NCBI RefSeq assembly: GCF_009017415.1
Contig: NC_092407.1
Location: 744,001 to 808,000, forward strand
Source: Aspergillus flavus
Taxonomy: Eukaryota > Ascomycota > Eurotiomycetes > Eurotiales > Aspergillaceae
DNA: 64,000 bases
Direction: 5' to 3'
Shown here: positions 1 to 12,709 of the stretch, in pieces
How the letters are laid out: each line of letters begins with the position of its first letter
Numbering within the stretch: position 1 is the first letter of the stretch
Notes under the pieces: model-generated
Seen by the model: only the letters and a program-made list of their open reading frames with translations
What the model was told of the DNA's origin: nothing
Database searches by the model: none
Made by a program: the position numbers and the translations under genes

Positions 1-39
1 AAACAAAAGCAATTCCTTCCTGGGGAGGGTTTACTAGTA

Positions 40-1886
40 ATGGAGGCACAGGCGCGACTATTATCCTTCCTCGTTCAATGCTGCCAACAGCTTCTCCATG
101 ACATTCCAGAGTCCACCTTAACCAGTGACTCATTCCCTGTTCTTCCGGAGCCACAGATCAAGCCTGAAAGTGAAATAAGCGGCTTCGAGTCCTTGGGTGT
201 GATGGCTGCAGAAGCCCCGTATCGCGTTCCTGCGCAAAACGATCTTCGCCGTAGTGCGTCCTTGATCGCCGCAAGGGCATCCGCTGCAGAAGATCACCGC
301 AGAAGATCACCTTTGGGCCTTGCGCGAGGATCCCGACTATGTCGCTAGAACGCTATTGGAGTGCAAGGAACATCGCCGGAAGATGTTGAAGGACCTCGAT
401 GGTAAAAGTCACCCTGTACTTGGCTTTGGAAGGGATAATGTTCTTTGGGCGCGCATTCTTGGGTCTGTCCTCTCGGAAGCGTACCTCAGGCTGGAGCTGT
501 TCTCCGAACTCAGTAGCCAGGCCAGAAGATTGGTTGCAATGCAAAAGATGTACGCCGACGCTATTTCGCCTTTGAAGGATTTACCAGAGGAGTATCTGGA
601 GGCCTTGCTCCGATTACGTTATTATCTCACGCAGGCTGCCAAAGGGCCATTATCCATGCTAAAGATTGCAGGGGTAGCATCTCCACCTCTGCGGAGGTTC
701 TTTGCTCGTGTGCCGCCGCCTGATCCCTACACGTCGAAGATCTCAGTAGCCTCAAAGCCTGGCGCCAAGATGAACAAGGTGGAGACACAATTGATCTGGC
801 TGCTCCGCAACTTCTGGGAGGATGGCTATGAGCTGTTCCTCCTTGGCATGCCTTTAGCTGTGGACGAGCTGGGACGACTGCTTCAGTCAGAGAAGCAAGC
901 GCAGGAACTAGTAACTTCATATATTACCGAGGTCATTGGGGACCTCTCCATCTTCTCCCAGTGTTTGCATCAATTGACACTTTATCATCCATGAGCCAGA
1001 AGTTTTGAATCCGAGCTTGTTGATCGTGAAGATAAACTGAAGCAGGAGTTTGCGGAGCGGACAGTCATGGACCCGGATCCTAGCCGCGCTTAAGGCAGCT
1101 CTTCCTGAGAGAGACAAGTCAAATAAAACTGTGGACCTAGGTAAACCCACGGAAGGGAAGTTCACCTATCCTATTGAAAAGCACCGCACCAAGGAAAATG
1201 TGGCAGCCCTGCGTAGAGCAGAAAGCTACCTGGATGCTTTCTGGGCAGCCATTGACCAAATTATGGTCACCAAGGCTGGTGACTCGAGTGGCACGGCCGT
1301 GCGGAATCTCCTGTCCCAACCGCGCATCCTACAGCGCACTCGAGAGTGGATCGAGCCAGAAAAGCCCCAGCGTGCCTCACAGGATAAACCAAGCGGTGTC
1401 GACCTTTACACTTTGTACCAACCAGTATCCAGTGTCTACTCTGGCCTCTCGGCAAGGGCACTGGACATCTCACAGCCCAAGACCAAGGTCAAAACCCGCG
1501 GAACTCCACACCCTGTTGGGAAGGCTGAAGCTCTACCGCAGCCTGACCGTGTTGATCGTCAGCCAACCTTTTCTGTGGATGCGCGTGCCCTCAAGGTCTT
1601 CCGGGCCGTCTTCTTCAACCCTGCAACCACATCCACTCCGGGTGAAGTCGCCTGAAATTTTTTTCTACATGCCATGACATCAGTCAGCTTCAGTCAGCGT
1701 CACTGCCATGAAGCTTTACGGCTCTGTCTGGCAGTTTCGGCCGACCAGGTTGGATGTTGAAAGGAATATCCTATTCCACGAGCCCCATCCACAGGGAAAG
1801 CTACCTTTCAAAACAGCCCGGCGATACGGCCGTAGGCTTAATAGGGCCTATGGCTGGGTTGGAGAGATGTTTGTCTTGAATAAGTG
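40..1886 (+). pseudogene. Decayed large fungal protein of unknown function
   Basis: The three reading frames in turn encode parts of one fungal protein family that I recognise only as an uncharacterised Aspergillus-type family. The N-terminal part (40-298) is joined after a frame change to an LWALREDPDYV segment at about 312-345. A central helical part follows (to about 994), then a charged stretch, then a C-terminal part (about 1088-1655). The typical ending with FHEPHP and RLNRAYGW is at about 1775-1855 in yet another frame. Breaks seen: the 13-bp duplication at 286-311, a surplus T near 1003-1006, a frame change near 1085 and another near 1700. No splice sites explain these changes, so the gene is dead. 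Function of the intact family is unknown to me. Confidence 0.75.
286..311. repeat. Perfect 13-bp tandem duplication that breaks a gene
   Basis: GCAGAAGATCACC occurs twice head-to-tail at 286-298 and 299-311. Thirteen bases shift the frame by one. Deleting one copy in thought restores a continuous AEDHLWALRED reading, so the duplication is secondary. Confidence 0.9.
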
Positions 1887-2142
1887 AGATAATCAATTCC
1901 GCAAGGGGTATACTTGACATGCGGCTGCTATATATCGTAGTTTAATTGAGTCTTAAAACAGTAACATCTGAGATAGTTATTTGTAGGCCCTTGGGGTATG
2001 TATCTTCCCGTATACCTAGATAAACAAGTTATAAAGTAACATATCGGGCTTCAAGATAACATCGCAGTTGATATTCATCACCAGTGAAGAAAATAATTGA
2101 TAGAGGTTATATCTCTGAGCTGTTTCCTCGAGGTCTATATCC

Positions 2143-3400
2143 ATGTCTTCCTCCGAGGGCGGGGTAAGTAGGGCTTAACCATCCCTGTCTGACAATGAGT
2201 CCGAAACGTCGTCCTTTCTGTCAGCCCCCTTTCACGTCTTTGACAAGTACTCTATCTTCAAACTACAGTTTTCCTCTCTTGAAAGATGACGTCACGTTCA
2301 AAGCTGCATCAATATACAAGGTGAGTCTTTTCCGTTTCCAATCAAAATATTGGCTAAAAGAAGACCAAGAATCCTCAAGGAGCAACCGGTCCAAGTCGTT
2401 GCGGGAAATAACAAGACGTGCTATTTCGTTCATCCTGGAGCCTTGTCAGGGTGCCACACTTCAGCATTGAATGCTCGAATTAACGGACGATGGAAGGAGA
2501 ATGGGGCCGATGGACCAATCGACTGGACTGATTTTGATGAGGAGACGGTTGAATGCGTGTTAAGCTACTTTTACGTACAAGACTATAGTGTACCCAACTC
2601 AGAGCCTGAGCAACCCAGTGTATGTCAGAGCAGCGAGGTTACCAATGGTAGGCCAAGCATGGCTGTGCAAGTTATCGCAGAGCTGGCTAATTCAGTCTAC
2701 AGCGAGAATTGAGCCCATATCCTTGAAAGCGGGATCCGTACCGGCTGATGAGCCAACCTTTCAAAGACCTTTAACCCCCCTAAGCCAATGTCTCCGAATT
2801 GGTCTACCAGCAGAAACTATTGAAACTGCTGCAGGCGGCTTGACGCAACGAAAACTCGAAAACAGTGACGACGGCCCTGCTGTCGAAATTGTACTCCATG
2901 CCAAAGTCTATTGCTTTGCACATCGCTTTCTTATCTCCGACCTTGAGAGCTTTGCCCTGCAACGTCTTACACAGGTTCTAGTTGCAGTCGACCCACGGAA
3001 AGATAATCTATTCCCTTACCTCGCAGATGCTGTCCGCGTGATCTACAATTCGACCCCCGGCGCACTGGTACAGGTCAATCCAGCTCGGAAGCTGTTATCT
3101 CAATATGTTGCGTTGAATTATACTTTACTTGCTAACGAGCAGCTTGTGCGGCTTTTGGATGAAGGGGGAGAATTCCTGGCAGATCTGTCTCAAAAGCTAG
3201 CCCGACGGCTTACTGCGAGTGATACTGAAACCCAATCTATGCGGAAACACATTGCCAGGCTTCAAGATCTAACCGATAAGTTGAAAGCTGACTCGGACAA
3301 AAAAGAGCGTGAATTGAAAAAGCTTAGGGGGAATCCTGGAAGAAGTGAGTCAAGTTTTGCGTTCGGGGGAGGAGGTTTCGGGGGATTTGGATCAACCTAG
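2143..3400 (+). pseudogene. Broken BTB/POZ-domain protein
   Basis: The product resembles fungal BTB/POZ proteins. A short acidic N-terminus starting at the ATG at 2143 is followed by a BTB-like core at about 2370-2600 (YFVHPGALS, then IDWTDFDEETVECVLSYF, then DYSVP). A second half is rich in leucine (LHAKVYCFAHRF, LESFALQRL). Then come a C-terminal coiled coil (KLKADSDKKERELKKL) and a Gly-rich tail ending at 3400. Frames change near 2165, near 2280, around a possible 40-nt intron at 2321-2360, and near 2710. Removing one T at 2710-2712 would join the two long parts. With several independent frame breaks I call it a pseudogene, although some could be sequence errors. Confidence 0.7.
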
Positions 3401-5486
3401 GTGCGGAAATAAGTGGTATCGTTGATATTAGCCAAAATTCACGTAACGTTGTTTAAACACCAAGGAGGTTATTTGTTGGCAGCAGAATTCACACAGGATT
3501 GATCTGTCTCTCCATCGAACTCGAGGGAGAGTGCTGTATAAATGATCAGGTTGAGTAGTCTAACGTTGCTCACAAAAATAGCGAATGAAAGAAAGACAAG
3601 TACCCTGAAATTACGCCGCATGGCTTGACGCTATCTATACATATCATAGAATCTGCAGTAACTTTAATCTTCGTGGGCCACACTCCAGTATTGCCATAGA
3701 ACGAGCCATGCCCCTTCTAGTCCTATATACGCTTTGTTACAACAGTCCCAAAATACAATATCGAAAGGTCCAGAATCCTGTCCTCTCTTCTAATCTCCCA
3801 CTTTGTGTCAGGGTTCCTGTCTTTCATCCTCACAAGCCTCAGGGCTACAGATCGGCCAGATTGCGGTATCCCGAAGTGCTATATAACCTTACCGTTTAGC
3901 TGCTCCTGCTATAATAACCGTATATTATAGCAGTAGAGGGAGGGATTGAGCCCACCATTGAATCATTTAGCATGGGTCGAATTCAATAACTACTCACCAA
4001 GTGCACTGTACAGGGTAAACATAAAGGAGTTGACTACTCGGAAGAATAGGAGCCTCAGGTAATGGTTTAAAGCATCAGGTACCACTAAACATGGGTGGTC
4101 ATCACTATAACTGCTAGGACAAGCATTGTCGTTTCTGATGCACTTAACAAGGTAACAATATAAAGGCCTTAATCAGATATTTTGATTCAGAGGCCAAACT
4201 CCTACACGTAAGGAGCCTAACCAACAAGTGAATATCCTCAAATCGCCACTCAATTCTCTTAAATACTCTGGTGAAGAATAGGGTACTTCCCCGTATAAGC
4301 GCTAATGAATGAATTGGAAAGGTTAGTTTATCATATCAATGAATCTTAGAACCTTCCCCTTGTGGATACGGCCTACTTATTCATATATACCCAACTCTCC
4401 TCATCTCCAGAGCTAACTCATAACCCAAACAGCCAAATTGTCTATCTGTTCTATCCTGTAAGTATCATACTGTATGACTCCATCTTCTTAACACATACTA
4501 ATCTGCGCGAAGGGGCTTGTCATGCTCGGTCATGCAGGGTCCGGAGAGGATCATGTCGCCCACTACAGTCCCCCAACGGAAAGCCCCAGGTCAGGAAGCC
4601 TACAATGAGACATGGAAAAAGCTACTCTGCATTTCAGCTGGTTTTCATGAAGCCCTATGGACCAGACCAGCTGTTATCGAACCATTCTCGTAGACAACGC
4701 TCCTTCACGATAAAAGCAATGCCGGAGTCACGACCACGGATGCTCCCCATCATATAGGTACATTCGGTTTAATATTCTTTAGAGTTTTCACCAATTAGGG
4801 ATATGCTGAAATAATTCGAAATTCCTCGAATCAGACCCAAAGAATATGCCTGGCTATCCAAAATGGCCAACACCGCGTGGAAGCACTCATCCGCTTAATG
4901 GCAAAACGCAGACGCCTGACGCAGACAAAACCAGCCACACCAGACCCAGTCAATTTTTAGGTGGATCGGCAACGCTCCACGGCTGAGCATTCGTGACTGA
5001 CTTCTGCGACCTCTATCACTCTAGCAATTCTGGCAAGTAGCCTCCGGAATGGGTGATTTCTCGTTGACCTGTGGGCACTCAAGTAAGAACAGACAAGCGA
5101 CTGCTAATAGGTTATACTCTTTAAGATACCTGTAACGGCGGGAAGCTATATAGGCCTGACCAGGGCATTCTGAATCGTTAATTCGGAATTATTTTACCTT
5201 TTGGCCTTGTGGAGTATCGGGCCCTGGCGATATCTCTTACAGTACCTATGTATCTGTTTGGTTCAGCACACACTCACATATGTGTGTGCCTCGGCTGTCG
5301 GCTCTGAAACCGACTGGTACTTGGATATTTGCTTGAAACCGCATGGAACAGAGATGGAACATAACCATACTTGCTTTACTCAGCCCTAGCAGCTTGGAGC
5401 TTTATACCAGCAGAGCCTACGACTCTGTCTTGAATTAGGCTATACAGCCACTGTACTCATGAGATACCATACCAGCCAACACGTTA
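3401..5486. other. No gene seen
   Basis: Only short frames without recognisable protein similarity or matching splice signals are present. The composition and lack of coding signal fit decayed intergenic DNA. Confidence 0.6.
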
Positions 5487-5893
5487 TTGTGTCTCCCGCT
5501 TGATGGCAACGGACGGATGTGCCGACCACTCTCCTCATGTACGCCGCTTGTCGTCGTTTGTAATGGCGAACACGACGAGAGCCGAGACAAGTACATAGCC
5601 ATCCAGAAGCGGGAGAGCGTGCAAAGCATCTTAGGTCGTAAAGGCATCGTGATAACGCCAATCTCCCAGCTATATCCCGGGATATAATTTCTGGTATTTA
5701 AGGAGCTGCATGCTTGGAATGAGACGCTGCTTGAACGCCACCAGATAAAGGAGGAGGCCATCTTCAAGATTGAAAGTGGGCATGATTTAGAGCATATGCT
5801 CTGTACTAACGAAGCAATCAAAACGTACGTCTTTGGCCAGCGAGTATTCCTCATGCTACAAGCTTATGACTACATGGCCACTCTCATGGTCTA
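5487..5893 (+). pseudogene. Decayed fragment, in-frame stop, family not recognised
   Basis: One frame stays open from 5487 to the stop at 5891-5893 except for a TAA at 5685-5687. The part after the stop reads like a genuine helical protein (FKELHAWNETLLERHQIKEE, then FGQRVFLMLQAYDYMATLM). The part before it (RDKYIAIQKRESVQSILG) continues in the same frame. TAA could derive from CAA by one C-to-T change at a CpA. I do not recognise the family. No start or splice sites can be assigned. Confidence 0.4.
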
Positions 5894-7259
5894 ATGCTTG
5901 AGAGGAATTATTGAACCAGAATTCCATCGTATAGTTGGTTGTGTGGACAGCCTGACAACTCAACAACAACTCATAGCTTCATCATATCCATCAATCAACA
6001 TAATCAGATGGTGGCCTATACTTCCTGGCCAGGAAAGACGACTACGATGAGAACAAACAACCCGACATTATCTCGTCGGTCAATCGAAGAATCGATCTAT
6101 CCAGACCGCCGTCCTTTAATTTTGATACCCTGATGTTGTCCCAGCTCTGTCTGCTGAAGAACCTCTCCTCTGCGTAAGACACGATCTTCTGGATGAAATG
6201 GCTTTTGTCTGTATCGTGTTTGTGTTCTACTAGAACCAGACCACGACGCTAACTGGAATCGCTTAGAAACGGGTGGTGTACATTCATTTCACCTTGGACG
6301 CTGCACGCTATCGATGGCAGGTGTCATTCCCTAGACTTGGAAAAGGCTTCAGAAGTACCGAGTACTTTGAGCAGCATCAGCGAGGGGAGATGGACTCAAA
6401 AACTATGATAGAGTTTTGAACCGCGATTATGGCTCTCTGAGACTATCGTGTAGAGAGCAAATTTATTGTCGCTACACTATTTACCGCTGGGCAATAGTTT
6501 CATTACTCTTCACAGGCGTGATCCCCTAGGATCATCTGAATGGAGAGCGAGGACCCGGGGGTACTACACAGATGGAAAGGACATACGCCCTCCATTGTGG
6601 TATAGAATACCGCAGCGTCCCCTGACCGTTATGAATCACGCGTTCGTGGGCGATTTTGCTTTTTAGCTTCCTTCTACTTATGAGAAGACAAGATCCCGGC
6701 AAACAAGGCAGTTAGAACCCAGGGAAATTCGGGCTCAAATACAGCAGGGTAATCAAACATAGAACATCAACTTGATGAAAATTTTTCCGAACCCTCACCG
6801 CTTGGAAAAGTGCAAGTCCAGAACGCGAGACCGCGGATGCAATGGAATACCGGCTGTCTCTTCATGACATTACTTCTTGAAAGCAACTGCGAAAAGTACA
6901 GCTTTCCGGCTTGCTTAAATAGATTAGAAAGTCATTAGTTGTGGCGAGCCTAGTGGCTGGTTTGGTTGATTTACGCTTGGTTATAACCTTCATATAGGCA
7001 TGCCTGAACCTGATCTCCCGCTGTTCCGGAGGGATCAGGTTTCTCTAGATGTTTGCTTCTTCGTTCTTGCTTATCACGTTAGCCCAATTGCTGACTCTTC
7101 TGGACACGTTCACGATATCTTAGTAGGAGCCTTGATTAAAAGTGCAAACTATATCCTGGGCAAGCAGAGTTAAGGATACGCCGGCCACTATGAATATTGA
7201 ACATTTTGCAGTGGGGGACAAACGAGGGGGTGCAGGGCCGTATCTAACAAAATGTCGGG
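5894..7259. other. No gene seen
   Basis: Nothing recognisable in any frame; frames are short and interrupted. Confidence 0.55.
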
Positions 7260-7530
7260 CAGGTACGGAGCGCAGTCTGCGTTGCGGTGGGCGTTGATAT
7301 GGGCTTCGCCGATTTCTAGGCCACTATCGGCACAAGGATTAATGAGGAAGTGCCGGATATGGTCCGTATGACCACCGCCGGTGGTTTAAGGATCGTTGGA
7401 GAGATTAAGGTTCCGTGGGTCCATGACCATCAACTTGCCAACACCCTTACAGGTGGAGGAAAGTGGAGGCCAAGACATGATTCTCACCTGCAGAGAATTT
7501 CAGCTACCCTCTGGCAAATGCCTTAGAGAG
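7260..7530 (+). pseudogene. Remnant of a fungal GExKxPW-motif protein
   Basis: About 7290-7450 reads VDMGFADF, a TAG stop at about 7318, then TRINEEVPDMVRM and GLRIVGEIKVPWVHDHQL. The G-E-x-K-x-P-W core is typical of an uncharacterised fungal family. I suspect that family has a PD-(D/E)xK nuclease-like fold because of its E-x-K signature. The downstream frame (about 7490-7530) is damaged and stops early. The stretch is short and lacks both ends of the usual protein, so it is a remnant. Family assignment is from memory of the motif and tentative. Confidence 0.4.
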
Positions 7531-9789
7531 TTACCTGTGCGGTCTGGATATATCTCAAGGTTGGTATTGATTTAGCACACCAAGTTCCAGAGATCAGACA
7601 AAAGGCCGTGATTATCCCAGTCTGTTGTCATGAGAGAAAGAAAAGCCAAGACATCATTCTCACCCGCAGAGGTCCACCATTAGCCCTAAAGTGAAAGTTT
7701 GTCACACACGTTGATAGCGCCTTGGTTCAGCGCTTATGTAGTCGATATTGGATGGCTGCTATGGGCCTTGAGCCTACGAACGACGCCGCCTCCTCCTACG
7801 CTCACTCCGGGCTTTACGAATGAAGATGATCAGGCAAGCGGACCGAATATCAGTTTCGCGCGAGACCTTGCCAATGCCACCTGCCGCACATCGACTACAA
7901 TTCGGACAATGAAAGTGATTCCCGCACTTAGTGAGCCAGAATTACGGCTCGGTGGCTTGGTAACAGAACTCAATCTGAACCGTAATCCAAATTTGTCACC
8001 TTTGGTGCACCGCGTTCGAGTTAGCCGACAAATGGGACTATTTTTACACCCTATAATATCACACAGGTATAGATGGCCAAACCTGGTTGGAGAGCATACC
8101 AGATTTGTGCGTGATGACATTCTACCTCAGCGCCATTCCAAGCTATGTTAGCGGAAAGGGGCAGGAGCAAAAGGCATAAAGAAAAAGGGGATTCCACCGT
8201 CCACTGCGCCTATGTTACACGCCTTTTTTCATCCCTGGTTCAATTGGTAACATCTCAATGGCGGCCATCTGCCAACTATAACCGCCGCTACGAGTGTAGC
8301 GAGCGCGCTTGAATATTCACAGGGTACTGCTTCCCTGCCCTACAAATCCACGGTCGACTCTGCGATGATCTGCCCTGTGGTGGATGTACCAGAGACGAGA
8401 TACAGCAACGTCATTACGCAGCTTTATCTGCTCATCTAGAGCCTCTAATCCATAAGTAACGTGAATGGATTCATAATGGTCAGATTCCTTGGCTATCGGA
8501 TACAGAAATCGCCGATTCAGTTAAGTATACCGAGGTTTGGTTAGAAGCTGAAGCGACAGCTACTATCAATGGCCTGTCTCTGCGGACCATGTATAGATAC
8601 TTACAGTCACCGAGCCTCCAGCCTTTGATCGAGCCGACTAGGTTTAGCTAACAAATCGATTCGGCGTAGTGTCTGATCAAGTCACTATTAGACCAAATAT
8701 ATCGAGTGCCTGGTCAGAGGGCTTGGGTACGGGCCTGAAGACGACACCTAGATACGGCGATGCGCGTTGTTGAATGACTTCAAGGATGCCTTGATCTTTT
8801 CGATTTTAGGATCATATGGAGGTAGGCGGCGGTATCTGGTAAACAAAGGATACTAAGCGTTTCTGGGAGAGGATGTCCCCAAAAAATGCCTGGGTGATAC
8901 ATGAGTCCACTTTTAAAACGCAATTTCTATCTCCCCACTCACTGCTGTCTTCAGACAATGGTGTGGAAAGCTTATAAGGGACTAACATATGTCGGACCTG
9001 TCGACAAAAGCCCGGCTAGATGAATAAGTGTCAGAGGTTGACGTTTATCAATCGATCACGCCAGGGTAGAACCTCGAATACAAGGCAGTTGTTGCGTGCA
9101 TCCTCTACCTTCGAAATTGAACCAAGGACGAACCATATGACTTACGATCTGTTGAAGTCGAGATCCTGGCGCCACCTGCCTGAATGCCTACAGCTGTTTG
9201 ATCAGGACACGACACCAGATAGTCACAACTTCGTATGCGATCAGACCTTCAGTAGTTTTGCCTATTAAACTATGCTCTTCTGAAAAGAGGACGAAATTCA
9301 ATATCGGAGACGAGATGGGTGTACAAAGTCGATTTACCGAAAGGCTGTCCCAGGTAATGACAGCGGGTCTCCGTGGCCGTACCATCATCCTAGCACGATG
9401 TATGGGATGAGAGCGATCAAGTACACGAATGTGGCTTATCTAGTAACCGGATTAGTTGAAGGACCTGTGCTTCTAGATCGAAGAAAGATACACTCGTTGC
9501 TAGATAAATGCCATATTAGGTGCGCACCTTACGATATTATTTCTCAACATAGATCTTGACGAATGGCTCAGCGGGTTAATAGTCTAGCCTAGGCTATCTC
9601 ACATACAATATCGCCTATGCAAGTTGCGAGGCCAAAAGAAACGCAAGCCTGAAGCAGATATAACGGCACAAAAGAAAAAAAGACCCAACAAGTCAGCGAA
9701 GCCATGTACCAAAGGTTCTACATTCGTAAATACCAACAGCATCACGGGCTCACTTCGGACATCCTTTCTCACGTCGGCCCAACGATATA
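7531..9789. other. No convincing gene; one 150-codon frame
   Basis: A frame open from 7699 to 8151 (+) is the longest, but its translation has no domain I recognise, its composition is erratic, and no splice or start context supports it. The rest holds only short interrupted frames. Confidence 0.5.
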
Positions 9790-10050
9790 CACACTCCTCA
9801 TAGTTTCTATGATGGCATCGACATCTCAGAAACGGCCGGATCACTATTGGCGCCTCTCGTACCCCTTTTAAGCCAAGTACGCCCGGAAGGATGATCCCAC
9901 ATTCTTTAGCCATATCGATCTGAACCCTCGGGCCGCAAACAAAGAGAGCATGGAACCAATATGATACAAGAAAGTCTGAGCTTGGATCATGAGAAAGAAG
10001 ACAACTGCACCCACTATCCTACCTGGCATGCACAAATCTGAAGGAATGGG
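9790..10050 (+). pseudogene. Remnant of a fungal 'HIDLN' family protein
   Basis: Pieces of one protein appear in three frames: PDHYWRLSYPF followed by a TAA (9869-9871) and AKYARKDDPTFFSHIDLN (to 9925), then NMIQESLSLDHEKEDNCT after a frame shift (about 9958-10011), then TILPGMHK in the third frame. Order and spacing match an uncharacterised fungal family with FxHIDLN, MIQGSxSLDDExxxNCT and LPGMHK motifs. The Fe-ligand-like H-x-D hints at an oxygenase-like fold, but this is speculative. Frameshifts and a stop show that the copy is dead. Confidence 0.5.
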
Positions 10051-10899
10051 ACGAACGTGTGACGCAAAGGGAAGGAGAATGTAACTAACGGTATGTCCTT
10101 GTTATCTCAAAATCGCAGACTTTATCACTTTCTATATATAAAGAATTAGTCGCGTCCAAGGATAAATACCAATCAAAGGTCCGCAGGGCTTTTGATTTTG
10201 CTATCTATGACGAAGACTACACTAACATCTCATTGTTACGGATTCGGTTCCAAGGTAAGCAATAGTGCACTTTTACTATAAGACGAACCCAGACCTACCC
10301 ATACCAACCGGCGGATAATGATGATGTCCGAAAAGCAGTACCTCATTATTTTAAAAAGCTGGGAGGATCCTCTTGCTCGATACAATGTTAGAGGGACCAT
10401 TCGTTCGCAAACCGCAGTGATCCAACAAAAATATGAAACCAATGGATGACTCCAGAAGTCCAAAGATAAAAAGCCGATATCTCTTCTCCTAGATCTAGTC
10501 GTGGATCTGAGAAACCGTCTTTTTCTGTTCTAAGCCGTTCTATAAAGAGCAGGTTCCAAGGTCCAGATTCCTGTATCCATTTATCAGAGAGAATAACTCC
10601 GGGGAAGGCAATAGTGGATGAAGGATGCGCTGGTTCGGTGGTCGGTGGACTTTAGATAGGGATGTACCAATTCATTAAGAATACCTATCCGGTCGTAGGC
10701 GGACTAACTGATGTAACTTCATATTGGATCGTTGGTAGAACATCTGCCGTAAATTATATACATTAGGGTTGGCAAATTGACCCTTCATTTCCAAGATGCA
10801 GGGAGATATAGCGGCTTTAAAAAGGAATAGATATCGCCGAAACGAAGGAGCAAGATGGAAAGAGAATGTGTAACTGAAACGAAAAGAAAAGAAAAGAAA
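10051..10899. other. No gene seen
   Basis: Spacer between the HIDLN-type remnant and the 3' end of the regulator on the minus strand. Short frames only. Confidence 0.55.
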
Positions 10900-12709
10900 T
10901 CACTGGCCATGCACAGAAGACAGCAGCGAATCCGGTGTCCAGCCATCATCAGCCGAGAACCATATCTTTCCCTCCCGTGCACGACATAGCATATTCAAAA
11001 GGCACTTTTCGACACCCCTACGTGCCTCAAGACTAAGATGGCCCAGAACGTCGGTCATTTTCATGACATAATCGATCTTCGCGGCTCCGTCCGGGTGATA
11101 TGCCACGAAATGATGATGCAGGAATGCACGCAGACTGTATACCGAAGTCTCCCATACATTTCGCGAGGTCGCGAGAGCGACGTCCAGTAATGCCATGTCA
11201 TTATAAATTTCAGGTGCGGGTAACGATGCTGCAACAGGAGAGCGGGATATGGATTCTTGCATCGTGATGCAGATGGAAAATAGGCAAGCCAGTCTGTCGT
11301 AGTCGGAGGGGAAACTAGCGGTATGGGAAGGGCTCTCGTTGGCTAGGTGGAAGTTCGCCCGTAGGAGTTGAACGGCATCGTACAGGGACGGGTAAGACGC
11401 GAGGCCGTCCATATATAGCCGAGAGGAGAATGCCATGAGGGTCCGCATATCTTGGATGAATGATATCAGCCACAGACAGCGGACCTTCTGTGTATCCACT
11501 AATGCTGCTTTCGCTGCGTTTTGGAAAGATTGTTCAGATATTTCGGATATGTTGTTCGATGACTCGAACCAGGTTGGTTTTGACATTAAAGAAACTCTAT
11601 TTGACGTGTTAGCTATGACATTACCATAGCAATATAGAAGCTTACAGATAGACGACAAGCTCCAGACGCCAATTATCGTGCAGTTTATCAATACCACCTC
11701 TTGCATCGATCATTCTTTGGAGGCCGGTGCGGTGCACCATCCACTCCTCTTCCGTCCCCCAATATCTCTGCACACGAGTCAGTATTGTGTCAATTTGAAC
11801 CGGAAGACGGGAAGGGCACGCGGGTAAGCATTGCGATAGCATGGGTACATACCTCAAATGTTAAAAGCCGAATAACAGCAGCAAAGGCGTCGTTACTCAG
11901 CGATTTCTCTGGGTCGGCCATCCATGTAGAGAGTATGCGCACTGCCTCAGATTTATACTTCAACGCATCGGTGGAGCTTGTTCCTCTTGAAGGGTTCATC
12001 CCCGCGTAGAGATGAGCCAGATGAGCCGCTGAGTGGGCCATTATACCATAGAAAGAAGCAGCGTTGGAGAGGTCCAAAGGGAACCAAACATCTTTCATCG
12101 GGTTAAAGCTCGGAATAGCGACGTCTTCGAACATCATAGTCGCGTGAGTAATCAGCCCTAGCATTGAATTAGTCACTTTGGTACTTAAGCGTAAGCCCAA
12201 TGGAACACACAGTGATGGAGCAATTTGTGATGGTTACTTGTCAATTGCACCGGGAACATCTCGAAGGGGTCAAGCCTGGAAGACGCTAGAGCGTGGTTGA
12301 GTCCGGTTAAGGCTTGTTCTGGCACACCCGGATACTGGGCCTTGATGTTGTCTTCGCCATAATCTGAATATCTAGTTTTTATACGAGTCGGACTGGGCTG
12401 GTGCAGCAGGAAGACATCCTCGGTACTATGATACTCGACTACTAGTTCAGAAGCGCCGTTTGGTTTGGGTTTACTATCCTCCACAGGACTTCTGTGAGGC
12501 AAGATTTTCCTCTGGGTTCGGTGATCTTCAGATTTTTGCTTGCGCCGTTGGCGCTGCCTCCAGTGCTCTCGCATGGCATGGCTGCGAGCTTCGGCTAAAG
12601 TGCCCTCGGTCACAAAGGCGAAGCGGGAACCGCCATCCTCAGCCCCTGAGGAGTGAGAAGGGGACCGTCCAGAGTGTGACGGTGAAGACTTCTGGTTTCG
12701 TGGACTCAT
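10900..12709 (-). CDS. Fun_TF-type fungal transcription factor-like protein
   Basis: Predicted 540-residue nuclear regulator. Exons on the minus strand are 12709-12211, 12157-11853, 11767-11646 and 11596-10900. The total of 1623 nt closes in frame with good GT..AG sites. The N-terminus is basic and Ser-rich with a REHWRQRQRRKQ cluster (a likely nuclear signal). It lacks a Zn(2)Cys(6) motif, as is common in this subgroup. From about residue 150 onward it has the helical 'fungal-specific transcription factor' region: LLHHW, then WGTEEEWMVHRTGLQRM-DARGGIDKL, then the long C-terminal repeat of helices. Target genes are unknown. It is the only intact gene in the first 20 kb. Confidence 0.8.

Noticed and set aside
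7699..8151. A 150-codon frame as a gene
   Set aside because: No recognisable domain, uneven composition and surrounding decayed DNA. Length alone is not convincing.
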